DNA from: Nilaparvata lugens
Lineage: Eukaryota > Arthropoda > Insecta > Hemiptera > Delphacidae
Direction: 5' to 3'
DNA length: 64,000 nucleotides
Assembly (NCBI RefSeq): GCF_014356525.2
Contig: NC_052516.1
Span: 24,568,070 to 24,632,069, forward strand
Shown here in pieces: positions 11,105 to 22,627 of this stretch. Each line of letters opens with the position of its first letter. The first letter of the stretch is position 1. Made by a program: the position numbers and the translations under genes. A model generated the notes under the pieces. The model was not told the origin of the DNA. It did not search any database and saw nothing but the letters and a program-made list of their open reading frames with translations.

Positions 11105-11637
11105 AGGAAAGGATTGGCTTATACCCGTGCGGGATAGGAAAATTATGCTTGACGCATCATCACGTCTGAACTACTGGACGAATTAACTTGAAATTTTGCA
11201 TATAGATTCTTAATTCAGTGTCATTGTTTACAAGTTAGAGTTTCTTGAATGGTTCCAAATTTTCTTAAATAACTTCATATTATTCGTTACAAGTGGTAAT
11301 GGAGTGAAAATCTCTAATCAATTTATTAATTCAAGCCATCCTAATTCAAAATTCATAGGACTGAAATTTTATAAAAATTGTACACGTGAAATTCTAACCT
11401 CATTTTGGACTTTGTCACCTATAAATTTTGAAGAAGAATAGGACAAGGACTACCTTATTATTTTATCTTCCAATGTTATTACATTGGTCTCATTCGAATT
11501 GTAAATGAATGAAAAAACAATTGACCGATGATGGTTATAGGTCTATTCTCAACTCTTGAAGATTCCACTTGGTCAAGTTTTCAGTTTGTTCAGTTTCAAA
11601 ATAGACCTGTGAGGAGCACGGGTTACCTGACACTCTA
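11105..11637 (+). mobile_element. Helitron-like non-autonomous segment (tentative)
   Basis: Near the left end is ATACCCGTGCGGGAT, then ACGTCTGAACTACTGGACGA and TTGAAATTTTGCATATAGAT. Near the right end a 7-bp stem with one G-U pair (ACCTGTG / CACGGGT around AGGAG) is followed 15-16 nt later by CTAG at 11634-11637. A 3' hairpin closely followed by CTRR is the hallmark of Helitrons. The spacing here is slightly long and no 5' TC end was fixed. It encloses a family-B tail (about 11380-11510). Confidence 0.4.
11380..11515 (+). repeat. SINE-like tail family B
   Basis: GTGAAATTCTAACCTCATTT, GACTTTGTCACCTATAAATT, ACAAGGACTACCTTATT and TTGTAAATGAATGAA match 47735-47860 closely, in the same order. Confidence 0.65.
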
Positions 11638-11659
11638 GAATAATTCCATATGCTTCATC

Positions 11660-11880
11660 TATAGTGAGGTCCACGTTATAATGACAGTATTTGATCAACT
11701 TTGCTTTTGCTATCCTTGTTAACATCCATCGACAAAGCCGGTGGTACTATCCTTTTCTAGGTCCACAACGATGCCAATTATGTTTTTGAAAGTGTAGAAA
11801 TATAATCAATTTATGCAGAGAATCGGCATCGCTATTCTTCTATCTTTATCCACTGTCATTATAACGTGGACCTCACTATA
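11660..11880. mobile_element. TA-flanked MITE (TATAGTGAGGTCCACG), copy 1
   Basis: 221 bp with ~29-bp terminal inverted repeats: TATAGTGAGGTCCACGTTAT at the left, its reverse complement at the right. TA at both ends fits the Tc1/mariner superfamily. A second copy in the opposite orientation is at 27325-27543. It encodes nothing. Confidence 0.85.
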
Positions 11881-11991
11881 GCGACAAAATTGTACGTTAA
11901 AAAGTGATGCGCTCAAGAGAAAGTCAAATGCATGAACAACATAAAACAAGATGTGGAAAAGCTTATTATCGCATCATATATCTATCAAGTC

Positions 11992-13993
11992 TGACGTTAT
12001 TCTTTATATTTGAATAACGATTAGCCTCCTGCTTGGCATCAGTCGGTAAAGCATGAGATATTTGATATAATCATATAATTAGGTCGTGGTTTTTTAATAG
12101 GATTCAGTCTTAAAAAATCTTTATAGGCCCAGGTGTAGGCTTCTCCTATAACTCTTGTAATTCAATAAAAATAAATATATATAAATATGATACTTATACT
12201 ATAGTGTTGAGGAATAAAAATAAATTGCACACCGTAAACATTTCATACATATATTAAACAATAATGCAAAAGAAAATAGATCGAGGCAAAAAATATATAA
12301 AGAGCGATAAAAAATATAATATAAAAATAGAACAATAATTGAAATCAGTAAAATATCACAGGCTAAACTTTATATTCTAGATTTATGGCACGAATCATTA
12401 CCATGTGCCTTTATCTTAAAATTCATATGCATCCTTTGGCATGTAGCTGCGATATGCGCTTGCTAATACTTGTCGACTTGGACAATTCAATTAAAAAATA
12501 TGTTCTTTAAGATCAACTTGATAAATTAGCCAATAATAATCCAAATATATATATATATTTTAAATTCTCTAATACTTAGTAGATTTCTTTGTATTGAATA
12601 TATATTTTATCTCAGGGTGCAAGATTCGGCACCTGACGGAATAGGTAGAGCCATTCATCTAGTGAATTAGAGCTATGACAAACTATCGCAAATTATATTG
12701 CAAAAATTAAAGATCATATGAATGTATTTTAATAGCCTAGATTTTATACTTCTTTGATCCAAATGGAATTTCCTGAAATGTATTGATCTATATTTTTCTT
12801 CAATAAAATACCTTTAATACTAATTTTACTTGCGCAAGTATTTCTCTTATTAAATTCTTAATTTATAATGAAAACCCTTTCGACAAGCTAGCTTTGATTA
12901 TTAGATTAATTCGAAGCACTAGGGCGCCCATCACTAATTCAATATTTATCACTCACGTGTCGAAAATCTTCTTATAAGCCGCCGATGTCGATCCAACTCC
13001 ATGTGGTCCTGGAATATGGTAGCCGGAATCGTCTCTTCCAAGGGGTTATAAATTTATTTGAAATTGAAAATGACTTCTGCTTGACAATAGCATCACGAAG
13101 TCTTTTAAGAAATTTAATAATTGATTTAACTTTAACTTTTACAAATTATTAGCAAGGTACTACGCTCTAAAATATTTGGGGTCCTCTCATGGTGGCATTT
13201 GGCTGGCGAGTGCTGGTTCTCCTTTCTCAATTTTACAAATCTTATTTCCGACTTTCAAATTAACATAAAATTTGAATATCTTAGTCCTCCGCCATTTAGG
13301 TTCAAATAGATCGTACAAAAAATATCAAATTATTACTTAGGTTGTGCGTTTAATAATTTCTTTGCCTTCGAGCCATATCGATAACATAGACTATACAATG
13401 TTTTAACACAAATCCAGTACATTTATATAAATATATAGAAATATTTTTGAATTGGCCTACATTTGCCGCCTATTAACTGCCGTTTTGCTATTGGTGCATG
13501 CAAATTTTATTCGGTATTCATGCGCCTGGTACCTCCTATTTCCTGAATACACTTAATTATTTTTATTTGGTTTTTTGGTTATGCTCTCTACATGCTAGCT
13601 AATATTCTATACACTAATATTTATTTCATGCTACCTAATGATTAGCCACGTGATCATGTGTTTTTTCACATTACATACTGTTTGATTGCAATAGAGCTCT
13701 GCCAAGGGGTTTTGGTCAGATTCTACGTTGCTCGATTTGATCGATCTCTAGGTCACCGATCCCTGAATACATATACCTAACCTCAATCTTCAAAATATTT
13801 TATATAATAATATATTTATTGGCAACAAATTCCTTCAAATCCTTTTTAGGTTTTTGTACCGTTTAGCCAGAACAAGCTGATGCTATCTAATCTTAGTTAT
13901 TATCTATTTGGCGATATTAGCCAGTTACTTTATTTTCAGACCTATTACTATTTCGGTTAGGGATTTTTATCTACCCAAATTCGATGCTTTACA
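11992..13993 (-). repeat. 3' LTR (left copy)
   Basis: 2002 bp. It aligns end to end with 18340-20315 with scattered substitutions and 1-4 bp indels, a few percent divergence by eye. That implies insertion well before the present but not ancient. Confidence 0.85.
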
Positions 13994-14922
13994 CGCGCCC
14001 CTGGGTTTGAATTCAAAATATTTGAGAATCACAATGTTTTTAATGAAAATCCACCCTTCAATACATCGATATATACTATACTTTTTTTATAAATTATACT
14101 CTCAGACTTCTATCACAGTTCGCAGACATATCTGTTGCATCTCCTTTATACCTTTATCAAATACAATAACAAATTCTCCTCCTCAACACACATAAAATAT
14201 CATAAATATAATCTTCTAAACACACTCCTCCTGACAACACTTAAACATAGTAATTTTTAAATTCGCCGCTCACAGGGCCGCCAACCTAACTACACACATT
14301 TCATGATTCTCACAATTGATTCCTTTCAGACAATAATTTCGATTTACAAAACTTCTGGGCTTATATCTTATAGTACTTCTTAGGTCTTAATATGAATAAT
14401 TTTCTATACATCAGGTACAATCTTTTCTTTTGCTAATGGCTCTTTGGTTTTTGGTAGCTTGCATTCACTTTAGGTTTTTTCAGGTAACAAACGTAGCATA
14501 ACTAAAGGTAATAAATATAAAACATATAAATAAATATACCGACATTAATAAATATAATAAATAACAATAATAGATAACTTTTTAGTTACAGTACTTCTTT
14601 TTTATAATCATGTGTTTAACAGACGTTACATTCATTTGATTCTGGTGGCTTTGGCCAGCTGACTGCTGGTTCTACATTTTACATTGCTTACGTCAGAACT
14701 GGTTGTTGAGTCTTGCAAGTAACCTAGCTTCTACATTTTCCTCTTAAAGGTAATTAACAAATCTTAAATATTTTATCCCCGCTTGTGTCTTTTTTATTTG
14801 ATGTAACTAATTTAATTACATATTTAAAAATTACTCCCTTGCTTGTTGCAGGTTTTGATAGTTGGAAGGAAACGAAAAATCTGATTTGTTGACACGAGGT
14901 GGCCTCACCAATATTAAATTTA
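13994..14922 (-). other. Internal region of LTR element, no coding recognised
   Basis: AT-rich, between the 3' LTR and the basic ORF. A short plus-strand frame at 13908-14195 straddles the LTR edge and has no domain. A Helitron or second element was looked for and not found. Confidence 0.5.
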
Positions 14923-15674
14923 TTACGAAAGGTTAGTAATTGGCTTGATAGTGATGTTTTCCTTGACTCTTATCATATAATATCCAGGTACTTCCACTTT
15001 CTTTATATTACTTTTTATTGCTCCATTTATTAGCCACCGTTTATCCTTCATTAGTTCCCACAAGTAGTCCACTTTATTATTGCCCATGCACGAATCCATA
15101 ATAGTCCTTTTAGTTCCATTTTTAATCCATTTCTTTGATCCATTTTGCTGGTCACATAGCTGGTTTGCCCTCTTGAAACGTATGTGCTGCGGATGCACGC
15201 CATCGGTCCGCTCCTGTCCTCCTCGGTGTCGGTCCGGTGTTCTTCTTTGCCTCTTGAAGCGTGCATGCGGCCTCCATCGGTGCGCGCGGTTCCTCCATTT
15301 CTTCCGCCTCCGGGCCTTGTGATGCAACTTCTTCTTCTCCCGAATGCCGTCCTCTCGTTCTTGATGCCGGTCGGGTGTCCTCGGGCGCTTCCGTCTCCAG
15401 GCCTTGCGGTGGTCGCTCCTCTTGTCCTGGATGCCGTCCTCCCTGGTGTCATCCTCTTGGTCCTTTGTCTGCTTCGGTGGTGTCCATTGGTGCGGGTGCA
15501 TGGATTCTGTACGCGGATGCTGATGGTGTTTAAAACAGGTAGTATGGGGGCGGTCTCCTCCTGGTGACTGTTTGGGTTCTCCGGCGGTGATTGGTCTTCG
15601 GTAGTGAAGAGGATGCTTAGTAGGGATTGATGCTTACAGCTGGTTTTTGGTGGTGGTTTATCTTGTATTAACAT
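14923..15674 (-). CDS. Unrecognised basic ORF region of LTR element
   Basis: Two overlapping minus-strand frames are open here: one from 15674 to 15051 (207 codons) and one from 15501 to 14923 (192 codons). Both are rich in Arg, Lys, Gly and Pro across 15170-15500, where the DNA is GC-rich and internally repetitive with a ~95-100-bp period (CTCC-GGCCTTG and GATGCCG recur). The 192-codon frame then continues into non-repetitive sequence with NGSKKWIKNGTKRTI, KDKRWLINGAIK and VEVPGYYMIRV before its stop, which looks like genuine protein. It lies downstream of the Gag-like region, where pol would normally be, yet no protease or RT motif is visible. It could be a nucleic-acid-binding accessory protein, a degraded ORF, or composition artefact in the repetitive half. 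Confidence 0.4.
15170..15500. repeat. GC-rich degenerate tandem repeat (~95-100 bp period)
   Basis: TTCCGCCTCCGGGCCTTG, then GAATGCCGTCCTC, recurs as TTCCGTCTCCAGGCCTTG, then GGATGCCGTCCTC. The stretch is far more GC-rich than the rest of the element. Confidence 0.6.
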
Positions 15675-16008
15675 CTGTTTTTCTAATATTTTCGGTTCTT
15701 CTAATAAGGTTTTCGGTAAATCACTTCTGAATGTGGTGTATGACGTTGAAATATCCTGCTTTTCTTGGTTTGTTTCATTGAGCTTGTGCTTGTTATATCG
15801 GGGGTATCATATAGTCCTGGTTTATTAGCTGTAGTTTTCTGTATATCTGGTGGCGGGTCGTTGGGTGCTGGGTCCGGGTTTTTTGTTGATTCAATCCTAT
15901 TGCATGCGCTAATGTATAATTTGTGCTTACTTGTTGAGGTGGCGGTTTTAATTTCTGTTGTAATTGTTCTGAGTGTGATTATTATTTGAGTTTAATCGAT
16001 CACGGCCA

Positions 16009-16620
16009 TCATAGTGATTCTACGGTGCTCTGCTGGGTATAGTGGTTGGTTGTGCGATTTTGAAATTTTTCATTATTCCAGTTACCATTTTGCCTGTGCT
16101 CATAGCGGCGTTCAAATTGAGGGGCAGATCGGTAGCGATCATATGATACCGGTTCATAATTTTGGCTGTTATACTGATTAAATTTTGAGTTATGTTGATT
16201 TTGTGCGTATCTCTGGTCTGAACGGTGGTTTGATATTGCCATCACAGACTGTATGCCATATAAATGATTTATCAGCTGTTTGCAATCAGTAATGGGTTGT
16301 GTGGCGAGTGCCATTCTAACTTGATACGGTAGCTTCTTTAAAATAATACTTGCTAATGCCGATTCATTAATGGGCTCGCTCAATTGAGAATTTTTAAACT
16401 GTAGGGCAGTGACGAAAGTGGTACATGCACCGTCTAAGTTAGGGTTGAAATCGCATGATATAATGTCCACTAGCACGTCCAACTGTTTACTTCTGCTCCA
16501 ATACTGTTCCAGGAAGACAGCTACAAACTCATCCAATGATGTAAATTCATGGGCTCTACTCCGAAAGAACATCAGGGGTTCGCCATCAATAAACTAGTCA
16601 AACGAAGACGCCACATGCTC
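16009..16620 (-). pseudogene. Gag-like capsid and C-terminal basic region
   Basis: Minus-strand frame open from 16572 to 16009 and readable one stop upstream to about 16610 (FIDGEPLMFF). It has the retrotransposon Gag capsid pattern: a short G-x-A/P-L-x-F/W-F helix, then HEFTSLDEFVAVFLEQYWSR, then LKKLPYQVRMAL and CKQLINHLYGIQSV. The C-terminal ~70 residues are Asn/Gln/Arg/Tyr-rich and strongly basic (QRYAQNQHNSKFNQYN-like), suited to RNA binding. They contain no cysteine and so no CCHC zinc knuckle. A stop codon at about 16590 separates it from the upstream part. It would package element RNA in cytoplasmic particles if intact. Confidence 0.65.
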
Positions 16621-17781
16621 AAGAGGTAGGTGCAAGAGTTTGTACTAATTTTATCTGATCAATGAATGGTTGAGGTTGCAAATGGCGATCAGTATTATCA
16701 AATTTGCCCAGTCCTTGTAATATACTATGTGTGTTGAGGTTGTCTGTTTGAATCCCTTGAGGTCGTTGTTGAATATGATTTTCTAATGCTGTTATTTTTT
16801 CCTGTGTCATCTGCCATTGACTATTATGTGTAATTTTATTAGCGTTTATTCTTGATTTAATTGAGTCAGAGTGGATTTTTGAATTAGTAGAGTTCCGTTT
16901 AAAGCTTTACAGGTTTCTGTATTTGATGATGCTACCTTGCAGTTGGTTCATTTTTGTGGACATATAATCTGTTTTTTTGTGTTTCTTTAATACTGTTAAT
17001 ATTTTTGTCAACTGTAGTTGTTAAATTTTGATTGGCAACGGTAATTGTTTGTGGATTTCTTGATGGCAATCGGCCTTAATGTTATTGGTTATATCCTGAA
17101 TGGGTGTAGTGATTTGTGTGGTTAGGTTATCTATCCTTCGTTGAGTTCACAGGTAACCGTATCCAACCTTTCCGATAATCCTGCCGTAACTTTATCCTGA
17201 CTTTCTTTCTGTAGAGTTATCATTGTTCAGTTCTTCCCTATGATTCTCTACTTTAGTCTCAATCTTATCAACCGTCGTTCTACTGATTTTATAGCGCCTG
17301 CTGTTCTTCATGCCCTGTTCCACTGTTTCTTTATTGCCTCTTTTATTGCAGCATTCTCTTTTTTAATCTCCTGCATCATATATCCATTGTGTTTGTAACA
17401 TAATATTGAACATACTGCTAGTTTGTTCCATTATTACCTTTTGAAACGGATCTAACTCTGTGACTGAAAATATACTTTGTTTGCCAGGTGTGACTCGGCC
17501 TCCGGCGATGCGGGTTCTGCAGGCTGCTCCTCGCCCCCTTCAAAGTTGATCTCTGCTATCCGTTGATTCAATGGTGTGTCAGCGGCGTCGATTCGAGTGG
17601 ATGATAGAGGTTGCAGACCTTGTGGATCGAAGACTATCGACCCGACACTTCCTGGTTCCCTTTCTCGTGGCGTATTGGCATCTACCGTGGTGGGGTTTGA
17701 TGTGCTTGGAGTCGACAAAGTGGGATCTGTGCAACCGCCGTACATATATGAAACTTCAGAGTTTGCGGGAGTGTGATTCAT
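16619..17781 (-). pseudogene. Gag-like N-terminal region, frameshifted
   Basis: On the minus strand a frame starts with ATG at 17781, about 560 bp inside the 5' LTR (a normal Gag start position), and runs to 17452. It is Pro/Ser/Thr/Glu-rich. Other frames then carry ELDPFQKVIMEQTSSMFNI (about 17440-17390), TTVDKIETKVENHREELNN (about 17275-17220) and MTQEKITALENHIQQRPQG (16810 down), which look like coiled-coil segments. The last frame ends FIDQIKLVQTLAP, matching the start of a Gag capsid domain. Several one-base indels must have broken a single original ORF. Assignment to Gag is by position, orientation and continuity with the downstream capsid motif. Confidence 0.5.
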
Positions 17782-18339
17782 GTGTCAAATATGATAAATG
17801 CTAATTAAAAAGTGATAAAATGATAAGCGAAAATGCTTAAAAAAGAGACACAAACCGGGACTTACAGTGTGAAACAGTGATGTGCAAAGTGTTTGGATAC
17901 TCAAAGACAAGGTATTTATACTTAAGTTTTTTATAATGCTCTAGCGCCCCCAATGTTTTGTTTTAATTCTTGGCTAGTTTACAGGCTGTGACTTATTTTC
18001 CAACCGGCTTAAACACATAATATATTCTTGACTAGAAAGTAACAGCAGTTAGGCTTAAAAATATAATCTCTCTCTATAAAAATATTTTTTACAGTACTAA
18101 TAATATAAAATTTTCTTTAAAACATATAATTTCTCTTTATTTAAAGCTATTGATTCCCCAAAAAGTAATACAAATTTTACTTCGCCTGTTTTCCTCAATA
18201 CTGTATAAGTTATCTATAATTTTCAATATGGTTATTGACTTAATTTCAAATAATTATTCAATGAGCTCGGCTCTCATCATCAGTCCCACGTTGGTACGGC
18301 ATGTTCTCTCGTATCGTGGCCTATCACGTTATGTTTCAC

Positions 18340-20315
18340 TGACATTATTCTTTATTTAATAACGATTAGCCTCCTGCTTGGCATCAGTCGGTAAAGCATG
18401 AGATATTTGATTAATCATATAATTAGGTCGTGGTTTTTTAATAGGATTCAGTCTCAAAAAATCTTTATAGGCCAGGTGTGGGCTTCTCCTATAACTCTTG
18501 TAATTCAATAAAAATAAATATATATAAATATGATTCATACTATAGTGTTGAGGAATAAAAATAAATTGCACACCATAAACATTTCATACATATATTAAAC
18601 AATAATGCAAAAGAAAATAGATCGAGGCAAAAATATATAAAGAGCGATATAAAAAATATAATATAAAAATAGAACAATAATTGAAATCAGTAAAATATCA
18701 CAGGCTAAACTTTATATTCTAGATTTATGGCACGAATCATTACCATGTGCCTTTATCTTAAAATTCATATGCATCCTTTGGCATGTAGCTGCGATATGCG
18801 CTTGCTTATACTTGTCGACTTGGACAATTCAATTAAAAAATATGTTCTTTAAGATCAACTTGATAAATTAGCCAATAATAATCCAGATATATATTTTAAA
18901 TTCTCTAGTACTTAGTAGATTTCTTTGTATGAATATATTTTATCTCAGGGTGCAAGATTCGGCACCTGACGGAATAGGTAGAGCCATTCATCTAGTGAAT
19001 TAGAGCTATGACAAACTATCGCAAATATATTGCAAAAATTAAAGATCATATGAATGTATTTTAATAGCCTAGATTTTATACTTCTTTGATCCAAATGGAA
19101 TTTCCTGAAATGTATTGATCTATATTTTTTCTTCAATAAAATACCTTTAATACTAATTTTACTTGCGCAAGTATTTCTTATTAAATTCTTAATTTATAAT
19201 GAAAACCCTTTCGACGAGCTAGCTTTGATTATTAGATTAATTCGAAGCACTAGGGCGCCCATCACTAATTCAATATTTATCACTCACGTGTCGAAAATCT
19301 TCTTGTAAGCCGCCGATGTCGATCCAACTCCATGTGGTCCTGGAATATGGTAGCCGGAATCGTCTCTTCCAAGGGGTTATAAATTATTTGAAATTGAAAA
19401 TGACTTCTGCTTGACAATAGCATCACGAAGTCTTTTAAGAAATTTAATAATTGATTTAACTTTAACTTTTACAAATTTATTAGCAAGGTACTACGCTCTA
19501 AAATATTGGGGGTCCTCTCATGGTGGCATTTGGCTGGCACGTGCTGGTTCTCCTTTCTCAATTTTACAAATCTTATTTCCGACTTCAAATTAACATAAAA
19601 TTTGAATATCTTAGTCCTCCGCCATTTAGGTTCAAATAGATCGTACAAAAAATATCAAATTATTACTTAGGTTGTGCGTTTAATAATTTCTTTGCCTTCG
19701 AGCCATATCGATAACATAGACTATACAATGTTTAACACAAATCCATACATTTATATAAATTTAGAAATATTTTTGAATTGGCCTACAGTTGCCGCCTATT
19801 AACTGCCGTTTTGCTAATGGTGCATGCAAATTTTATTCGGTATTCATGCGCCTGGTACCTCCTATTTCCTGAATACACTAATTATTATTTGGTTTTTTTT
19901 GGTTATGCTCTCTACATGCTAGCTAATATTCTATACACTAATATTTATTTCATGCTACCTAATGATTAGCCACGTGATCATGTGTTTTTTACATTGCATA
20001 CTGTTTGATTGCAATAGAGCTCTGCCAAGGGGTTTTGGTCAGATTCTACGTTGCTCGATTGATCGATCTCTAGGTCACCGATCCCTGAATACATATACCT
20101 AACCTCAATCTTCAAAATATTTTATATAATAATATATTTATTAGCAACAAATTCCTTCAAATCCTTTTCAGGTTTTTGTACCGTTTAGCCAGAACAAGCT
20201 GATGCTATCTAATCTTAGTTATTATCTATTTGGCGATATTAGCCAGTTACTTTATTCTCAGACCTATTACTATTTCGGTTAGGGATTTTTATCTACACAA
20301 ATTCGATGCTTTACA
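18340..20315 (-). repeat. 5' LTR (right copy)
   Basis: 1976 bp, collinear with 11992-13993. Element transcription would start here and run leftwards. CAAG follows immediately at 20316-20319. Confidence 0.85.
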
Positions 20316-20990
20316 CAAGATTCTCTGAAATGTATTCATACATGATGTATCAATGATGTACTTTCATTATCGTCACTTATGATTGAACTGAAGGATATCT
20401 TTTACTTGTTGTCAAATGTGATTTAATTCCATTGCGAATGAACATCTATTAAATTTTATTGATTTATCATTTTACAAGGTGACTTTCCAGAAGTATTAAG
20501 CCTAGGGATGATGATTGTTGACGCCGTTTGAATTTAATGGAGTTTGGCGCCTGAGTAGTTAGGTTTATCTTCCCCATCACTGGCGCACTCTAGCATTATT
20601 GTTTAATTGTTTGTTTTGGAGTTTCAAGTCGTCGGTTCGCATAGCTGCCTTCGTTGACAGGATAGCTCGACTCGTTCGGTGATTGTTTCTCTTTCTCTCT
20701 CTCTGCAGTGCCTGTTACATCGTAAATCATCAGAGGTCAAGTGGTTTATTCTCATTTCTCTATTCCTTAATTCTTTCCTTTACCTTCTTACCATCCAAAC
20801 CTATAGATAAAAATCACTTTGACTCACAGCATAGATCATCAGCCGGGGTAAGTTTAAATAATAGAGTATTTCATTGCATCATGAATGGATTCATTAGTAT
20901 TTTTCCGCCAGAATATATTAAATATTAAATCGATTAAAATTACAGTCCAATTAATCAGAAATTTGTATAACTAATGATGATGGGATGAAT
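20316..20990. other. No gene recognised
   Basis: Unique-looking sequence. A CTTTCTCTCTCTCTGCAG at about 20690-20708 resembles a splice acceptor, but no recognisable protein follows it. Confidence 0.4.
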
Positions 20991-21480
20991 GATAATACAA
21001 TGGAGGTAGAGTTATGAATGAATAAAAAGTATATATCCAATATATCCAACGAGAGAGAAGATTAAGAACAACAGGAAAAGGACAAAGTGGAGAATGAGAA
21101 GAATAGAAAAGAAGTGAGGAATTGATGGTGAAGGAGGAGGAGGAAGAAGAAGGAGAGTACAAAGAGGAGAAGCAGGAGGAGGAGAATGAGGATCAAGAGT
21201 TGGAGAGAACGAGAAGGAAGACCTTGAGAAAGATAAGGTGATGGAGGAGGAGCTGGAGGAAGAGAAAGAGCTTGAGGAAGAAGAGGAGAATGAGGAAGTG
21301 GGAGAAGAGGAGGAGGAAGGGGAGAAGGAGGATAACTAAGAGGTGAATGAGGAGGAAGATGAGGAGAAAGAGGGGGAGAAGAAGGAGAGGGAGGAGGGGG
21401 AGCTGTTGGAGGAGTAGTAGGAGGAGAAGGAGAAGGACGATGAGGAGGAGGAGGAGCAGAAGAACATGTGGGAAATAATG
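20991..21480 (+). repeat. Purine-rich (GGA/GAG) tract
   Basis: Degenerate GAGGAGGAGAA-type sequence, densest at 21120-21465. Confidence 0.8.
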
Positions 21481-21825
21481 AAGAATAGTAGAAAATTATA
21501 TTATGGTGATCAAAAAGAAGGACAGGAAGAATGAAAAAAAAGAGGAAAGACAGAAGCAGAATAAGAAGTGAGCCAAAGAAAATCTGTGGGGAGCAACAGA
21601 AAAAACGGCTGCACGTGAAAAACTAGAAAGACCTGGATTGGCGCGAAAGGTTTCTCTTCAAACTTTTATACCTTCTTTCCGCATTCTGCCAAATTTCTCT
21701 TCTCGGAGGGAATTTTTTTTCCGGCACCGCCATCGTCGACTCGTATCATCAGTCAATACTATCTTGTGTTTGCCATCGGTTTTAGCACTTTTTTGCTACT
21801 AGTACTTATTCTTCTACTTCTCCAT

Positions 21826-22376
21826 CTTCTTCTTCTTCTTCTTCTTCTTCTTCTTCTTCTTCTTCTTCTTCTCTTCTTCTTCTTCTTCTTCTCCTTTTTC
21901 ATCTTCTTCTTCATCTTCTTCTTCTTGTTATTCTATCTCTTCTTCTTTCTTCTTCATCTTCTTCTTCCTCTTCTCTTCTTCTTCTTCTTCTTCTTCTTCT
22001 ATTCTTCTTCTTCTTCTTCTTCTTCTTCTTCTTCTTCTTCTTCGTCTTCTTCTTTCTTCTTCTTCTTCTTCTTCTCTTCTTCTTCTTTCTTCTTCTTCTT
22101 CTTCTTCGTCTCTTCTTCTTCTTCTTCTTCTTCTTCTCTTCTTCTTCTCTCTTTTTCTTCTTCTTCTTCTCTCTCTTCTTCTTCTCTTCTTCTTCTTCTT
22201 CTTCTTCTTCTCTTCTTCTTCTTCTTCTTCTTCTTCTTCTTCTTCTTCTTCTTCTTCTTCTTCTTTCTTCTTCTCTTCTTCTTCTTCTCTTCTTCTTCTT
22301 CTTCTTTCTTCTTCTTCTTCTTCTTCTTCTTCTTCTCTTCTTCTTCTTCTTCTTCTCTCTTCTTCTTCTCTTCTCC
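21826..22376 (+). repeat. (TTC)n trinucleotide microsatellite, ~550 bp
   Basis: Almost uninterrupted CTT/TTC with occasional CTC or TTTC slips. Unlike most purine tracts here, the pyrimidine strand is the plus strand. The Ser/Phe/Leu and Arg/Glu/Lys open frames are composition artefacts. Confidence 0.97.
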
Positions 22377-22457
22377 TCAATTGAAGGTATTACTTGTTCA
22401 CTCCTCTCTGCCAGTTCAACTATCTTCACATTTCTCAACCTAATCTGAGTCTAATCT

Positions 22458-22627
22458 AAAGGTGCGTACAGATATACGCGCCGCGAACATGAGCAATTCA
22501 CTTTTAATCAGCTGACTATATCTATATTTTCACAGAAACGGTAAGATTTAGATATAGAAAGCTTGGCATCAGGCTGATTAAAAGTCAATTGCTCATGTTT
22601 GCAGCGCGTATATCTGTACGCACCTTG
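22458..22627. mobile_element. Foldback MITE, copy 2 (GGTGCGTACAG termini)
   Basis: 170 bp with GGTGCGTACAGATATACGCG at the left and its reverse complement at the right. The arms include AACATGAGCAATTCACTTTT and AATCAGCTGA. It is homologous to 4766-4930. Confidence 0.85.

Larger units (their letters stand above)
11992..20315 (-). mobile_element. Non-autonomous LTR retroelement with ~2-kb LTRs and Gag-like region
   Basis: Two near-identical direct repeats (11992-13993 and 18340-20315) enclose 4.35 kb. Each repeat reads TGAC...TTTACA on the plus strand (TGTAAAGC...GTCA on the minus strand), the TG/CA ends expected of LTRs. The tetranucleotide CAAG lies just outside both ends (11986-11989 and 20316-20319, the left one offset by two bases), a candidate target duplication. 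A Gag-like region reads on the minus strand, setting the orientation: 5' LTR on the right, 3' LTR on the left. Just inside the 3' LTR the minus strand reads CCCAGGGGCGCG, a weak polypurine-like stretch. No convincing tRNA primer site follows the 5' LTR. No protease, reverse transcriptase, RNase H or integrase motif was found, so it would depend on another element's enzymes. Confidence 0.8.

Noticed and set aside
15080..15567. Plus-strand frames opposite the basic ORF of the LTR element
   Set aside because: Opposite in strand to the Gag-like region and confined to the GC-rich tandem repeat; likely shadows.
18300..18339. tRNA primer-binding site next to the 5' LTR
   Set aside because: The minus-strand sequence directly after the LTR (GTGAAACATAACGTG) has no TGG start and no clear tRNA 3'-end complement.
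21766..22443. 225-codon plus-strand frame and overlapping minus-strand Arg/Glu/Lys frames
   Set aside because: They lie on a pure (TTC)n array; all frames are low complexity with no domain.
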